Numbered from the stretch's first letter, positions 1 through 13,586 are shown. The stretch is 64,000 bases of DNA from Nymphaea colorata (GCF_008831285.2 NC_045147.1:21406981-21470980), one strand, 5' to 3'. Notes: generated by a model not told the origin, from the letters alone. Numbers and translations: made by a program.

Positions 1-270
1 TATATATATATATATATATATATATCCACGTGAACAGTACACCGTAATAGGAAATTCTTGAATCAAGTCTCAATTCCGTAACCTTGTATCATAAACAAGA
101 CGTTCCGTTCAGTGTGTTCCACAGGGATAACGGAGAATGCCTTCCAGTAAGGAATGGAGCTAGAAAAAAAAAATTATGAGGCACTAAATATATAATTATC
201 AAATTTTCAGTTGACCTTGAACCAGTGATTCGGATCTTGTAGAGTTGTCCTATATAACTAGACCTAGATA

Positions 271-720
271 AGTGGCGGAGGTAGAAAAATTGGCTGGAGG
301 GACACTTGTTTAAAAATACTCAAATCTAGAGGAACACTTATATATATATAAGGACAAATATTTAAGATTTTCATTTAAAAATAAATAACTTTTAAGAGAC
401 TCGTGTGGGCTAAATTACCCAGGTCCAACATGTAAATTAAAAGTTTAAGTTGGGCTCAGTATGGCATATGCCGGACAAAAACCCAATGTATCACCACTCC
501 TGCCTCATAGACCTTCTTCTGTTGCTTAATTTCACCTCTTGGTCGCCCTACCATGAACGCATTAGTAGTAGCGGAATTACATGTGGACTGGTGTTGCCTA
601 CACCATCCCATTATATTGCAATAGGAGCTGGAGTTAGGTCCCGACACATGTAGTACCCACACCAAGCTTGGGTCCGTGACTTAAGTACCCCATTAAGCCA
701 AAAATCCTGGTTCCGCCACT
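271..720. mobile_element. hAT-like MITE, ~450 bp, degraded
   Basis: The ends are inverted repeats. The left begins agtggcgga (271) and ends ttggct (295); the right is its reverse complement at 696-720, with 18 of 25 positions matching when counted by eye. With one more base the right end reads CAGTGGCGGA inward, a form typical of hAT ends. No clear 8-bp target duplication remains and there is no coding capacity. Confidence 0.55.
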
Positions 721-932
721 GTTCACTAGTGAAATAAACGAATCCTACTAGTGTTTATGTACTCAATAAAATTTGAGCTCCCAAATCTTTTATTTTGCTT
801 TATTTGTCACCTGAAAAGATCTTTGAGCCCGGAAGTACAAGTAGATCCCAGATCACTCTTGATATGGTAGATCTCTTCCGCTAGAATTCTTTCTCAGTTA
901 TGTTTGTACAAGATAATGTAAGAAATGATAAA

Positions 933-1160
933 ACCATGACTACCCATGTGACGGCTATAGAAAGCCTATTTCCAAAGCTTATATTAAATAATCCTCTTAA
1001 CAGATCAAACACGTACCATGGCTACCCATGTGACAGTTATGGAAAACCTACTTTCAAAGCTTATTTTAAAGTATACATTCTCCTACCTATAAGAGATCGT
1101 ACACGTGTTAAAACCATGGATGCCAATTTGACGAATTACTCCCCAAGCTTTTATTTGGTA
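933..1160. repeat. Degenerate tandem repeat, three units of 82-98 bp
   Basis: Units begin with accatg at 933, 1015 and 1113. Units 1 and 2 share tacccatgtgac and caaagctta; unit 3 is more diverged but keeps accatgg and aagctttta. Related phrases (catgagaattgaaccatgactg) recur to about 1620, so the array was once longer. Confidence 0.6.
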
Positions 1161-1247
1161 CGATCTTGCATAATAATGCGAAATTAACGAGTTATAATGA
1201 CTGTCAAATATGACTAATATATATATATATATATAGACTCTCTGCCT

Positions 1248-1345
1248 CCAAAGTCTACCTCCAAAGTCTATGTTAGAGGATCATCTTCCATATATATATA
1301 TATACCTCCAAAGTCTATGTTAGTAGGATCATCTCCCATAGAATG
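1248..1345. repeat. Direct repeat cctccaaagtctatgttag...ggatcatct
   Basis: The phrase cctccaaagtctatgttag followed by ggatcatct occurs twice, at about 1258-1291 and 1306-1340, with a (TA)n tract between. A shortened copy (cctccaaagtcta) precedes them at 1247. Confidence 0.6.
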
Positions 1346-1362
1346 ACACTCATGAGAATATA

Positions 1363-1365
<3 letters not shown>

Positions 1366-1424
<59 letters not shown>
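1366..1424. repeat. (TA)n microsatellite
   Basis: Nearly uninterrupted TA dinucleotides over about 58 bp. Confidence 0.95.
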
Positions 1425-1430
<6 letters not shown>

Positions 1431-2606
1431 GTCATAGACCTTACGCTCCAAAAGTTAAGTCGGTATCATCCATCTTGCAAGAGAATGACATTCATGAAAA
1501 TTGAACAATGACTGCCATAGAATGTACTCTTGAAAGGCTATATTGTTACTATTTCAAAGGAAAATAACGCCCATGAGAATTGAACCATGACTGTCCAAAT
1601 GGCGGCAGCAGTCATGGTGGCCGCTCCCATTAAGTTGACTTGCCTCTAAGGGCTCCCCATCTTTTTATTTTTAACATTTTAAATTGAAGTAAGTACTTAC
1701 ATTTGTTAATTAATACAACTATGACTTGGCTGCTTTTAGTTCTGATATTTTAACTAATTAATGAACGCATCCCTTCTATTTCAAGTAAAACAGCCCAAAA
1801 AAGTGAGTGAAGTAGACAGGTGAAAGAAGTGAGGAACGATGAGGGAGGAAGCTCCTTGGGCCTTGTTTTCCTCCTGAGAGACCGTTGCATCCATTATTAG
1901 GACGTTCATTGACGCAACAACTACTTAGATCGTGGCTTCATTAATGTTTGATGATAGAAAACGCGTTTGGTAGGTCTCGTGTCTGATGTTCTAAAATATT
2001 AATCCTTCCAATCTCCATTTAAATTATTCAAAACTAAATTAAGAGAGATCAAGGATCTTTTAAACTACAAGCAATTTTAAACTACAAGCAATTGACATGA
2101 TACATATTTAGCCAATTTATACATTGATACTAACCTATTTATACATTTAAAATAAATTTTCAGTTTTTTTTTTTGCTACTTTAACATTTGCGGATCTATC
2201 TTAAGTGAGTAGAAGGGTAACAACCCACCACCCAAAAAAGAAACCAGAAGGTCTCTCCCATTCCCTCTACCTTCTGGGTCTTGAATCAAGACCCTGAATG
2301 TGGTACAATACACACTTAATTGAATGCTGTAATCCATTGTTTACGATTTTAAAAGAATAGTACCCACGGGAATCAGACTCCATCAAACACAATATTTCTG
2401 TTTCCAAAAACAAGAAAATTCTTATTTACGAGCTTTCAACAGTTTACAAGTTATGAAAAGCTCACTCTTGACAAGATTTCATTTCTAAAAGGCATGAATC
2501 ACCTGTCCCCCTCCCTTCTAGTTATTTGCAGAAAGCCTTGTAATTCAAATACAAACCCATGTTTTAAAAATTGATTGAAAGATAAGGTTGTCATAAACCC
2601 TGGTTT

Positions 2607-2609
<3 letters not shown>

Positions 2610-2667
<58 letters not shown>
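2610..2667. repeat. (TA)n microsatellite
   Basis: About 29 TA units without interruption. It creates spurious Tyr-Ile reading frames on both strands. Confidence 0.95.
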
Positions 2668-2670
<3 letters not shown>

Positions 2671-4152
2671 AACGTGTCGACCAAACACAACATTAATTGT
2701 TTCTTTGAAACATCAGTTATGTTAGTGTGGTTATATTTTATCAGGAAATTCGACCAGCATTATTATATCACCATTCATTCTTTTACAGTTTTTCAAATTA
2801 ATTTTTCTTTAAACATTCGACGACCTAAAAATATCGGGTGTTGTTAAAATCCAGATTCGGATTCAGGTGCGAATATAAAAATAAGATTGGGATTTCGGAT
2901 ACAACATTTCTTCATTTGTATTCCATTCGAATTTGTGAATATCTAAAAAAAAACTTAGGATATGGTTAAGAGTATATTGGATTTGGATCTGATCCACGGA
3001 CGCTTCTCAAGTTCGAACCAAGATAAAGTTCAGTTTGCAAATGGAACCGGCAGATCTGCTGGGTTTCAGGTGAATCAGCTGTGGATTAGTAAAAAGAAAA
3101 CATATTAATTTTTAAAATAAATAAATTTTAAAATCTTGGAAAAATATTTAAAATAAGTAAGTATTCCCCATGCAAGTACTTTCGAGTTGGCCTCGCAGAT
3201 GAATCGGTTTGCATATTCGGCTTAGCATTTATACACGAAATCAGAAATTAAAGCTTGGTGCGGCCGAAATTTTTTAAATAAGTAAGTATAACTTGTACTG
3301 CAAAGTTCTACCTGAAGTTGTACTGCAGATTCTAATTTGAGGAAGCATTGTACTCTCCCTTTCTCTCTCTCTTGAAGAGGAAGAAGATAGGTTTGCCAGC
3401 TTGCCGGCCAATGTGATGCGGTCAGAAGCTCCGCAAGCGCGAACTCCAACGCGGGAGAACTGGCCGTAATATTCCCCGGAATTTCCTTCCAACTTGTTCC
3501 GCGCCTGCCGCCGGCCGGCAGATTCTTCGCCGCTACTTCGTCGCCGTCACTCCCCCTTTCACCGTCCTCTGAAAGCTAAGGCCAAGGCCTCGAAGCCTAC
3601 GAGATGCTCCCTAGCAATAGGCCCTGCGAAGAGGGCAAACTAATCGAGAGGGAAAAATTTTCGTTTGAAACCTTTCGGTTTGATCGTAATTTTCAAAGAG
3701 GCCTGAATTTTTTTAGTTTATTGTACTGAAATTTGCGAGAACAAGGCCGTGAGACGCGCGAAAGTTACAGCATTTTATATTTGCTCGTTTTAAATTGTAG
3801 AGTGCTTGTTTGTTTTTATGGAAAAATTTAGTTCAACATTCTTTTTAACCAAATTAATCGCAGTGGTGATGATAGTTAATTAATTGTTGGACAAGCGCCG
3901 GGGAAAGCAATAGCTGCACAAAAACGAAAATGAAAAAAAAGTGAGGCCCTATTTTATTTTAGGCTTACAGGAAAAATAACGACGTAAAAAAGAATTAAGT
4001 AAGATTTTTATTTTTATTTTTGGGCTTCGCTATTAATTTTAGGGGACTTTCCATGAATCTTCAACTTTTCGTAAAAATTATCAGAATTTCTGATTTGAAG
4101 TAAAATCCAATTACCACGACAAATAAAAAAGAGTTAGTTAACATTCTTTAAG

Positions 4153-4483
4153 GGGGCATTTGATTCACTGGCAACCAGTGGAATTTGATTATGAAATGAT
4201 ATGCATATTCAAAAATCAAAATTCCAGAATTATGATCTCAATCTCGAAAGGTGGAATTATAATTCCAGAATTTTACATTTTTTTCATTTTTCTTTGGAGC
4301 AAGGCATGAAGGTTTTAATTCCGTAAATTCTAGAATTTTATTTTCATCATAAAATTAAAAATTTCATGCTTCCAAACTTCAATGGAAATTGGAACTATAA
4401 TTTTCATTCCAATTTCTGATTAGACTGAAATTTGATTATAAAATTTTGATTCCAAAATCGAAATTCTAAAAATCAAACGCCCC
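4153..4483. mobile_element. MITE-like element, ~331 bp
   Basis: The left end ggggcatttgatt (4153-4165) and right end aatcaaacgcccc (4471-4483) are inverted repeats with one mismatch. The interior is AT-rich with repeated aattcc/ggaatt phrases and has no coding capacity. This is the common plant ggggcgtttgatt type. No target duplication is clear. Confidence 0.6.
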
Positions 4484-5814
4484 GTGAATTATATCGTATG
4501 AGATAGAGCACGGCACCAAGTGGATGGTTTCAACTAAGCACCCTGAACTTTTGCTAAATTACATTCTGATCATTTGGACTAACATTTTTTTTCATTTCTC
4601 TTGCTATTAGTACGTAGCAGCCTTTACAAAAAAAAAATCAATATCATTAGAAAAATTACAAAAGACGGTTCTGTTTTTCGAAAATTACAAGCAAAAAGCA
4701 AGCCCTTAGAAGGAATAAAAGTAAAATGATGATGGTTATGAAAGTTTAAGCCCGTGGGTATTAATTGTCCCGGAAAGAGTCGAAAACAAGGATCCTAATT
4801 GATCATCTCGGATTGAGTTGTTCCAAATTGGTAAAATAAGTAAAACTGACGCTCGCCGTAAACCCGAACACCTGCAAACTCATTATTTAATTGAATTCCG
4901 CCCTACGAAGATGGCTCGGCCGGCAAGATCCCATAATCAGGCCACTCTCTACTTTAAATGCAGAGAAAAAGAAACCGAAGATCACATTTAAAGCATTCAC
5001 AGAATAACGAGAATGGTAGTTAAGTTTTCGATTCAATCAAAACTCACATGCTGCCTTTCTCACAATTCTCAAACATTTATTGCGGGGATATTTTATCTCG
5101 CGATGACTTGTCGAGGACAAGTCCGTCCGGTAGGTTTGACCTCCCAAAACAATTCATTCTTTTAATCTTGTACTAGACTCCAAGTAGGGAGCAAGCTTCT
5201 CACATGACATGACATCGTTGATTTTAGGTGGGGAGGTCCACATCGGAGGAATTGGTGCGAACACGTAGCTGAACTTTCCACCACACAAATTCTAGGTTCT
5301 TCCACGTGATGGATTTACGTGGTTTTCTAATCCCAATTTGAGCTCCCAACAGTTTCAAGTTTTATGTATTATATGCTTATAAGATTCTTGCTTAAGAATC
5401 GTTTTTTGTTTCTAAGTTGGTAGGAGAAAAGTTGGTTCAAAACCGATAGAAGTAACTTTAAAACCTTTTGAGGTCCTCCTGAACTTGAGGAGTTGGCCTA
5501 TGAAATCATTTTTCTTTAATATTTGTATATGAATTTACATATGCCAGTACATGTACTGGAAACTTAATAATTTGATTATGTTATCCCTTCACAATGTTAA
5601 TGAAAGTGAAAGGCATATGCTAGGAAAGGTCAGCAGAGAGGTGTGGCTGTTAAGGAGGTGTTTGATTACTTCAAGTCTCAGATTCGAGGGTCTAACCTCA
5701 CGTGGAATGTACCTTAAATTAATTGTTCTAGCAAATTTGTGGATTTCGGAACCATAAACTCAAGATCTTCAATGAATCTCAAGTTTGAAAGGGGGAAGAG
5801 GAGGGATATTGGCG

Positions 5815-6087
5815 GATGTTTGATTAACTTTGGTATACTTTGATTTAAGATCCTTAGGATTTGAGATCTAAGGATGTAAGGTCAGACCCCTCGTCGTTGT
5901 CATCTTAAATCAGACTTTATGTCAAAGCAAAAAGTAAAATGAAGAACTTAAGTGTGGAGTTTAGGTCTAAATTGAGATCCTTAGTTTGATTAACCATACA
6001 GACTTTAGTAGGGATCTTGTGCCGCATCAGCAAAAAAGAAATGTCACATCATATTCATGGATCTAAAATTTGAAGCAACCAAACATC
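5815..6087. mobile_element. MITE-like element, ~273 bp
   Basis: gatgtttgatt at 5815-5825 and aaccaaacatc at 6077-6087 form an 11-bp inverted pair with one mismatch. The interior has several gatccttag / ctaaggat phrases able to pair. No coding capacity. Confidence 0.5.
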
Positions 6088-6840
6088 GTCTTAGATTTTA
6101 AGATGCATGGATTAAAATTTTAAGATACAATTCAAACAATTTTCAAACAAAATATTTCAGATCCTAATCAAAAATCAAGGGTTTCAAATCATGGAACCGG
6201 AGATCCTAAGAACTTAGGTCACCTCGAATCTATCTACACACCCTAGGCATCTCACAGCATAAGTGGTGTAAACATTTTATTAGATCGTTACATGAGAGTA
6301 TGGTTTATGTATAAGATTGCTGAAACACTAGATATCTCAAAGCCACAAGATATGACTGTATGTTTTAGGCAGAAAATACCAGAGTGAGTTTTGCACCATA
6401 ACACATTGGCTTGAGCTTCCTTACTCTCGTTATTGATTAATCTTCACGAGGTGCAGAACGCCATGTTCAAAATTTAATAATAGCCACATCGATGCAGCAT
6501 TTTTTGGACAAGCCATTTTTACATGTTCGTCTAAAGAGTAAGTAATGTCTGGATAAGCCTGTGTTCACAAGTTCCCATTGAAATAAAAGGACAAAATCTC
6601 ACTAATACAGAACAATGGAACCATAACGGGTGTTACAAAACTTTGCATTGAGATGAAACGAAGAATTCATAATACACAACAATGAAAACAATGAACACAG
6701 AACACAGACACAAAATGTTCACAATTTACCAAGCAATTAATCACTAAGACAAGTTAGCAACTTCTACAACCAAATATTTGTCATGATTGAAGCTACATAA
6801 CCCAAAAGAGAACCAAAATATCATGTTTCCGATGCTTCAA

Positions 6841-7731
6841 CTAAATTGATCTGGGTGATTCAGACAGATTCACTGGAACATGTTTACGGACACCTCTATC
6901 TGGACCACCAATAATTCCCCATGTCTCATACTGCCTTTGTCGGGCTCTTGCCCTCGCTACCTCTTCAGGAGATTTTTCTGAGATGCAATAAGGACATGAA
7001 ACACCCTCCTCCCATTCAGAAGATTCCATGTCCACATCACTAATGGGCTTCTTGCATCCATAGCATAGCTTGTATGTCCCCTGCTTCAACCCATGTTCCA
7101 CAGCAACTCGCTTGTCAAACACAAAGCATTCACCTTCCCACAGGCTCTCTGTCTCGGGGATTTCTTCAAGGTACTTCAATATTCCACCCTCAAGATGGTA
7201 AACCTAGCATGCAAGGGGCACGTAAAACAATAAAGATACAAAATAATTGCAGGCAACCTTCACATTCTCAAAAAGACAGTAGCAAAGGAGTCAATGCCAG
7301 AACTTGTATAGTTCTGCAGCAACAAACTAAAGCAAGAAATTTATCACCTCGTCTAAAGACATTGGCCAAATCCTCGACCCTAAGACTTGTTAAGCATACC
7401 ATTTAGACTCTCTCATTTAACGTCACCACTAGGCCAGGGGACAACTGGTATCATTTATATGCCTTCAATATCAGATGCCAAACCAACAAACCACACCAAG
7501 TTTTTCCAAGTCCATGAAAGCTTGCTTACGATTGACGTTCAAAAACCCATCCGAGTCAGCCAACTTGACTCGGTAATCAACCTTGTCAAAAATGGAAAAA
7601 CCAGGAAGTGTCAAGACTTGGCTGAGCCACCCAAGTTTTGGAAGAGTTGGAGGTGGGTTTAACTGAATCATTCATGGATAGAATCTAAGTGCACGTATTA
7701 TACAAATATACTTGTAAATGACACCAAAACT

Positions 7732-7763
<32 letters not shown>

Positions 7764-10700
7764 CACTCTACATAACTGTAGTAAATATATTACTAAAAAT
7801 TTGTATCTTATATATCCATATACATTATTATACATGTTATGTGTAATATATCAGTCTTATAATGAATTGGAAACACTATACTTCATGCAAAAGTAAAGTT
7901 ACCAAAACCAGGACCAGTGACTGAGTTGACCCAGAAAGTCACAAGTCAATTTATTCCGACTTGAGTCCTAAACTGGGTTCTAAAACCTTGCTTAGGATAT
8001 ATTGCAAGTGGGAGTCACTTTCCACTTCGCATCCCAGATTAGTGAATGGAATTGACCACAGAAACACCAAATATCGAGCTATTTACAGCAAATCTGCATA
8101 ATCCAATCCATTGCAAGAATCAACAGTTTGCTATTCTGGACTTCACCCTTACAACCCAGGAATATTTATGACATAAAGTTCAACCTCACACTTAAAGCAA
8201 GGTTAACTGCATGTAGTAAGTCCTTCCTCCACCTACATGTGTGTGATAAAAAAGGCATTCACAAGAAAAGGAGAGAAAATTCCTTTTAAGCTAAAGCCAG
8301 GCACAGTTTCCATCAAAACTCTCGTTGTTGGATCTGCCTCTTCCAGCCTTAGTTTTAGATAACAGCAAAATCCTTTGCTTAGTTTTCTTTCCTGATGGAA
8401 TTTGAAGTTGATATTGCCAGTAAAAGCTAGTACAATTGATTCAACATCTACAAATGATCCAGTAGATTCAGCTTTCATGACAGACCATGGCATCAATTTT
8501 CAAATCATTGACACTGAATAACACTATTCAGATTTTCATTGGCCTAAATTTTAAGATGTACACAATGATATGACACATTGAAAATGAATACTAAACATTT
8601 CATGTATTTTCTATGTTAATACAATCAAAACGTTGGTCATGGAGGAATAGCAAGAGCAATCATACAGAATATTACAAACTAGTCCACATTTATTTGATTG
8701 CTTTCTTTAAAGAGGATATCTGTTATTGATACTGTTGAATTACAGCATATCCCAGGTCCCAACTCCAAATTTACACCTGTATAGTGCAGCAACAGAATGA
8801 AGGGAAGATGCCAACGTTTCACCTCCAATTTAAGAAAGACTCCATTACATGACATTGATTACACACATATTTTGGATGAAACCACATGAAATTCAAATTT
8901 CATTACTTGATGTGGCAAACATATACATGCAATAGTAAACATACCCAAACATAAACATGATGACACATATTAATTGCCAAATCAAGACATATATACGCAT
9001 GGTTTTCATGTACAATCGTTCGTCTTTTACAAAGATCTCATCCTACTATGTCTGCAACTGGCTAAACAATGTGAACTTCAATTTTTCAGGATTAGACTTG
9101 ATACACCATGAAAAGGAATACAAATTAAAAAAATGTTCTCTATGAACAGTATAAGAAAGAATAAGATTTTTTCTATAACGGTAAAACCAACATTCGTTTG
9201 GATGTACTAAAAGCAATATTGTGATCGCAATAGGATAATAAATGAAATACTCTACTTCTGATATTTCTCAGCAGGATTAGATGTCAAGAAATTTGAACCC
9301 ACTAAGTAACTGACTCTGAATGGCAACTTACCTCTTTGAATCCTTTGCTTAGGAGAAAACTTGTTGCTTTCTCACATCTGATTCCACCAGTGCAATACAT
9401 GGCAACACGACTGGGAAGTTTGACTTCTCGGGACTCAGAATTTTCTGCGGTAGCATTATCCTGTTCATGTTCAGCTAGCTGAAATTTCTTATCGACCCAT
9501 GATGAGAACTCACGAAATGAAGTAGTACACGGATCAACCGCTCCTTTAAACGTTCCAATGCGAGTTTCATAATCATTGCGTACATCAATGACCATCTGCA
9601 AGAAGATTAAGATAATAATATATTATCAAAGGAAATACCACATGCAAATAAGGTGTGGATGCTAAACCGAAATTTGAAACTTCAAGAAGTACAAAATTCA
9701 AACACAAAAAAAATCTCAAGTTTTGACCAAAACAGTTTGATCCAAAATGTTTTCCTAGTAGATAATAAATGAGAAACTGATAAGCATATTCACGAGTCTA
9801 TATTACATATGATCCTTGTAGACAAGTTCACATGCTTTAGTCCTTGCATCTCTAGATTAAAATCTTTATTTCATATCCTGTCTTTTGAAGTCTCTAGCTT
9901 TGGGACTGGCTTCAAGCAAACTAAAAATTGATATCATGTATCACCTACCAAGTCTGCAAAAACTAATGTCAGAAACATGACAGAAGTGCAAATTTATTCT
10001 TATTATCAAAGATAAGATACATATATGTTATGTTCAAGTGGGCATCCTTGTACGAGATTGAGTTCAGACTTGACTGGTTACATGTAAATTTTGAACAGGT
10101 GGTCCAACATGTGAGCATCCTCTCGCATGTAGGCAAAAGAAAAAAAAAATGCACATGATGCGCATGCAAAAGCAACAGATGCACAATTTATATTTGGTTG
10201 GTTGCATGTATTAATGATTTTATTTGCCACACACAGACACACAAACTCAACCATACCCTCCCAGTGAAACTACAGTTTTGTTAGCAAATTAGACAAAATC
10301 TACACCTTTTTAATGTCTGAATTTATTTCTAAGCAAGAGTCATTTATCGTCATCATAAAGAATATTTTGTTTCTCCAGAACACATTACTTTAACAGAAAC
10401 ATATTCAAGTTCATATCACTAGACGCTCAGAAAGACGGGTTACTGTTGTCCTCACACCAATCATATGCATCCAAAAGGTTAAGTACCGGTAATGGAAACT
10501 CATTCTTATTTAACAAGAAAAATGAAACATAATCATTCCAAGTAAGAAAACTTACAGTGTTCGGATCGCTGATCAAAGAATTCCATTCCTTCGGCTTCAC
10601 ATATGTTCCAACTTGTTCAATGGGCGAAACTTTTGGATTCCCAAAAGTAACTATCTGTAATTTAAAGTTTAGACAATCGGTTACTGCATAACATGAAGAT

Positions 10701-11780
10701 GACTAAATGGGACAGATACAAGAGAAGAAACTTGTGCCCATCGATTGTCATAAACTTACTTCTTTCTTAAGCTTGACTCGCACATGATCCCACCTAAAAG
10801 GTGCATCGTCGCCAGCCCCAAGAGGGGACTTGCTTGTATGGCCATGATGAATAGCCTCCTCCTCTGGGCCAACAGGCGATTCAATCTGTCGTAGACCACT
10901 TAGGCGCTTATCCGATTGTATAAATCCAATAACCTTTTCCACTGATTCACGTGTCCCACAAATGCTTCCATTAATCCCTTCTGGAGCAAGAATTATACCC
11001 CCTGAGACACGCTGACAAGGATCAGCTTGGTAAGAATAACCCATTGTAGTATGTATTTTACAGACAAAGGATCATGATGGATGAGAGAAACCTCGGAATG
11101 TCGTTAACCAAGGGGATACCAAAAGTAAAGAAACCTAAAGACGAAAAGAAGATGAAGAAAAGAACGATCCCAACGAGGTCGGCAGCTCGTGGATAAGGAT
11201 GTGCCCCTTATCCGAGTTCAAGTTCCCTAACAGCGGAAGTTTTGCCGGCTGTTGGCGACCCCCTTTCAGTAAGTCCATCGTCTTAGGCGCGGTTTCTCGA
11301 CATAATAAATAAAAAAAAAAGATGGAGGAAAGCCGGAGAAAGGAAAAGAGGATAGCGAAGGGTGACCGAGAGTTATATTGTTACCAGTTCTTCGCAGAGA
11401 TTCCTCAGCGGCTTCCTCAACGACTCGTAGTCAGGGAAGTCGGCAAACTTGTAGAACGAAACGACCACCAAAGACTGAGACCATTCTTCCGTTTCCGGCA
11501 CAGATTCGTTGGGCTTCTCGAGAGCAGACGAAATGGGTGAGAGAGCGGTGAAGATGGGCAGACCAGAAATGCGTTTTGAGAGAATATCGACATGGTTCTG
11601 TGGTCTCTGCTGATTGTTTGGAGGGTCTGGGGAGTTGGGTATCTGCGAAAACATGCTCATGGAGCTGGTTAAGGGCATTTTGGAGACCCTAGATAGCGAC
11701 GAAGAGATGGCAGGCAGCATTGCTACTGCTGATACTGCTGCACTTGCTCTATAAAGAGAAAATGGAGGGAGCGATGGCAT
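6841..11780 (-). CDS. STR7: TrhO-type rhodanese-like protein, organellar (STR7-like), five exons
   Basis: Exons read 11780-11385, 11011-10760, 10654-10556, 9595-9332 and 7203-6841. All junctions are GT-AG and keep phase 0, giving 457 residues. The protein matches the plant TrhO/YceA-like family. Bacterial TrhO makes 5-hydroxyuridine at tRNA position 34; a similar role here is inference. An acylphosphatase-like N-terminal part contains the motif [16 protein letters not shown] (about residues 133-148). A rhodanese domain follows (about 230-350) with the active loop [11 protein letters not shown], its first Cys near residue 317. The C-terminal part has two CxxC pairs, CYGC and CPYC (Cys 384, 387, 407, 410), probably a zinc site. 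The start at 11780 is chosen because the following Ser/Ala-rich stretch looks like a transit peptide; upstream in-frame ATGs exist. Intron 4 is about 2.1 kb. STR7 and STR8 are close relatives, so the symbol is less certain than the family. Confidence 0.88.
7204..9331. other. Intron 4 of the rhodanese gene with repeat debris
   Basis: A 2.1-kb intron with (TA)n at 7732-7759 and a zone (about 7540-7990) rich in gactcgg, gagttga and cttgact phrases on both strands, resembling a decayed short transposon. ORFs on either strand here show no splice or codon support. Confidence 0.55.
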
Positions 11781-13586
11781 TATCTGCCTTCGGAAGAGGC
11801 ATAGGCCCGTCGGATGAAAAGGGTGAGGAAGGAAGAGAACGAAATTTGGTGTTTGGATCAGGAGAATTCCAATGACCATCGACTTTCCTGTCGCGATGCA
11901 CATATACAATGGGCTCGACTTACTCTTTGAAAGCGATCAACGATCTCAACCGTTCATACCTAAAGTTGCGCCAGCAGGATCTTATTTCATACAAATGAAA
12001 CATTAGAAAATGTATAAACGATACCAATCGGCGATTATCTAAGACGCGGGATCCCTTTTTGAAATTACAATTTGTGATATGGTTGGGTTCGATTTGCAGT
12101 AGAGGCAAACCAAACCGATCCAATTAGCTAAACATTCACATAATAATACATTATACATTTCCTTCGGACTCGGTACAGCGAGCCCGACCTGTTTAGGTCC
12201 TTGCACATTTCATTTTGAGGATCGGTTCAAGTGGTAAATCGTTGAACAAGCCATGTTGATGTTAGCAACATGGGCACCAAACAATTGGATCAATTGATGA
12301 ATCGTTTCTACGAGAAGAATCGGTTAAAATGCACCTGTTCTTCTCAGGCCATCCAGATGCTTCTGCTCCTCACACGCATCCAAATGGCCAGAACATTATC
12401 TATATGTGGAAGTAAAATAAATATCCAAACAAGATTGAATTGACAATCCTCCATCCCTTTTTGCGATCAAAAAATTATAAAATAGAGACTATGGATGTGA
12501 AAACAAGAAAAATAATTAGGGAGCTATGAAAAAATAGGTGAGGTGAAGAAAAAGGGGAACTGAGGTTTTATTTGTTTATTTACTATCTGGGATAGGTGAA
12601 GCCAATCTTAGAATGGTAGTGATTGAAGTCATTTTTCACATTGTGTATGACATCATATTTCTGATGTTATTATGTTTATGTAAAATTAGTATATTGTGTT
12701 GAATTTTAGGGACAAACATAAAAGGTGCACTTTAGGCGATAGATTTCTCATTCTCACATAAGTTTGCAGGTATGAAACTCAAGCCCGAGATTTTTTTTTT
12801 TTTTAATATATCAAGATGAATAGGTCGTTGTCCAATCGTGTGGACTAACCTTCTAAAGTGTGATTTTCATACAAAAAAAATATGGTTAACGGTCTTATTT
12901 CAGCCTTCAAAGAAAACCATAATATTTATTGAAGTAAACGAATAACAATGATGTTGAACCCCAATCTTAGCTAAGTAAACCTTATATAATATCTATACGT
13001 ATAATTCAATTTGATCGAAGCAATGCCAAGTACGAGTATAGAGGGAGGACAAACTCAAAGGTACAAGATGAAATTCATACACAAACCTACTGGAAGAGCT
13101 GGAGGCATGAAGCAATCGTGATAGAACAGACATATTTTTAAGGGTAACATTTTTACTATATTTGGTCTTAAGACAAGTTATTGTTGAAGTATAAGATAAA
13201 AATGTCTTATGAGACGTTCTGGTTCATTACAAACTTAGTTACATAGTAATTAAACAGATGTTATAGTATTGAAATAGAAATTAACTTTCTTCATGACAAG
13301 TAAATTAGAAACATGCTAACGTGTCATGTGACATGGATTTTTTTTCCCCTTTCCCGGCAACCTGTCCTTGTCGAGGGGATCCAACCACGGTGAAATTATA
13401 CCCATCGGACGGGATGGTACGAAGTAAATTAGGTTCCTGGTTAGGAAGACAAGCGTCATTTGACCGAAGGAGGAAGGGCGGCTAAGAAACCAAAGTTTCT
13501 TGGAGAAGACGGTGAGATTTCCTTCTTGCTACTTGCTAGGGTTTCTTTCTCTGCTGATCGGGTGGTGATCGAGAGGGAAGAAGACG
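11781..13586. promoter_or_regulatory. Shared divergent upstream region of the rhodanese and QCR10 genes
   Basis: The two genes point away from each other with about 1.8 kb between their start codons. The stretch is AT-rich, carries no convincing reading frame and shows only scattered poly(A/T) runs. A more GC-rich, CT-containing segment at about 13.37-13.58 kb probably holds the QCR10 core promoter and leader. No individual element can be assigned with confidence. Confidence 0.4.

Larger units (their letters stand above)
1..6840. other. Intergenic, repeat-rich; no gene recognised
   Basis: AT-rich sequence with (TA)n tracts at 1-25, 1217-1234, 1366-1424 and 2610-2667, a decayed tandem repeat at about 930-1620, and three MITE-like elements listed separately. 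A short GC-rich patch at about 3.40-3.64 kb (gccggcc, cgccgcc) has no recognisable product on either strand. It could be a promoter remnant or gene fragment. The region at 6.2-6.8 kb probably includes the 3' flank of the rhodanese gene. Confidence 0.6.

Noticed and set aside
2499-2847. Tyr-Ile repeat reading frames on both strands
   Set aside because: Produced entirely by the (TA)n tract at 2610-2667.
8233-8496. 87-codon minus-strand frame inside rhodanese intron 4
   Set aside because: No family resemblance, and joining exon 4 directly to exon 5 gives an uninterrupted family-like protein.
11011-11044. Rhodanese exon 2 beginning at the ATG at 11044
   Set aside because: No AG acceptor lies just before it. 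The acceptor at 11012 joins exon 1 directly to the conserved RVSGG motif in phase.
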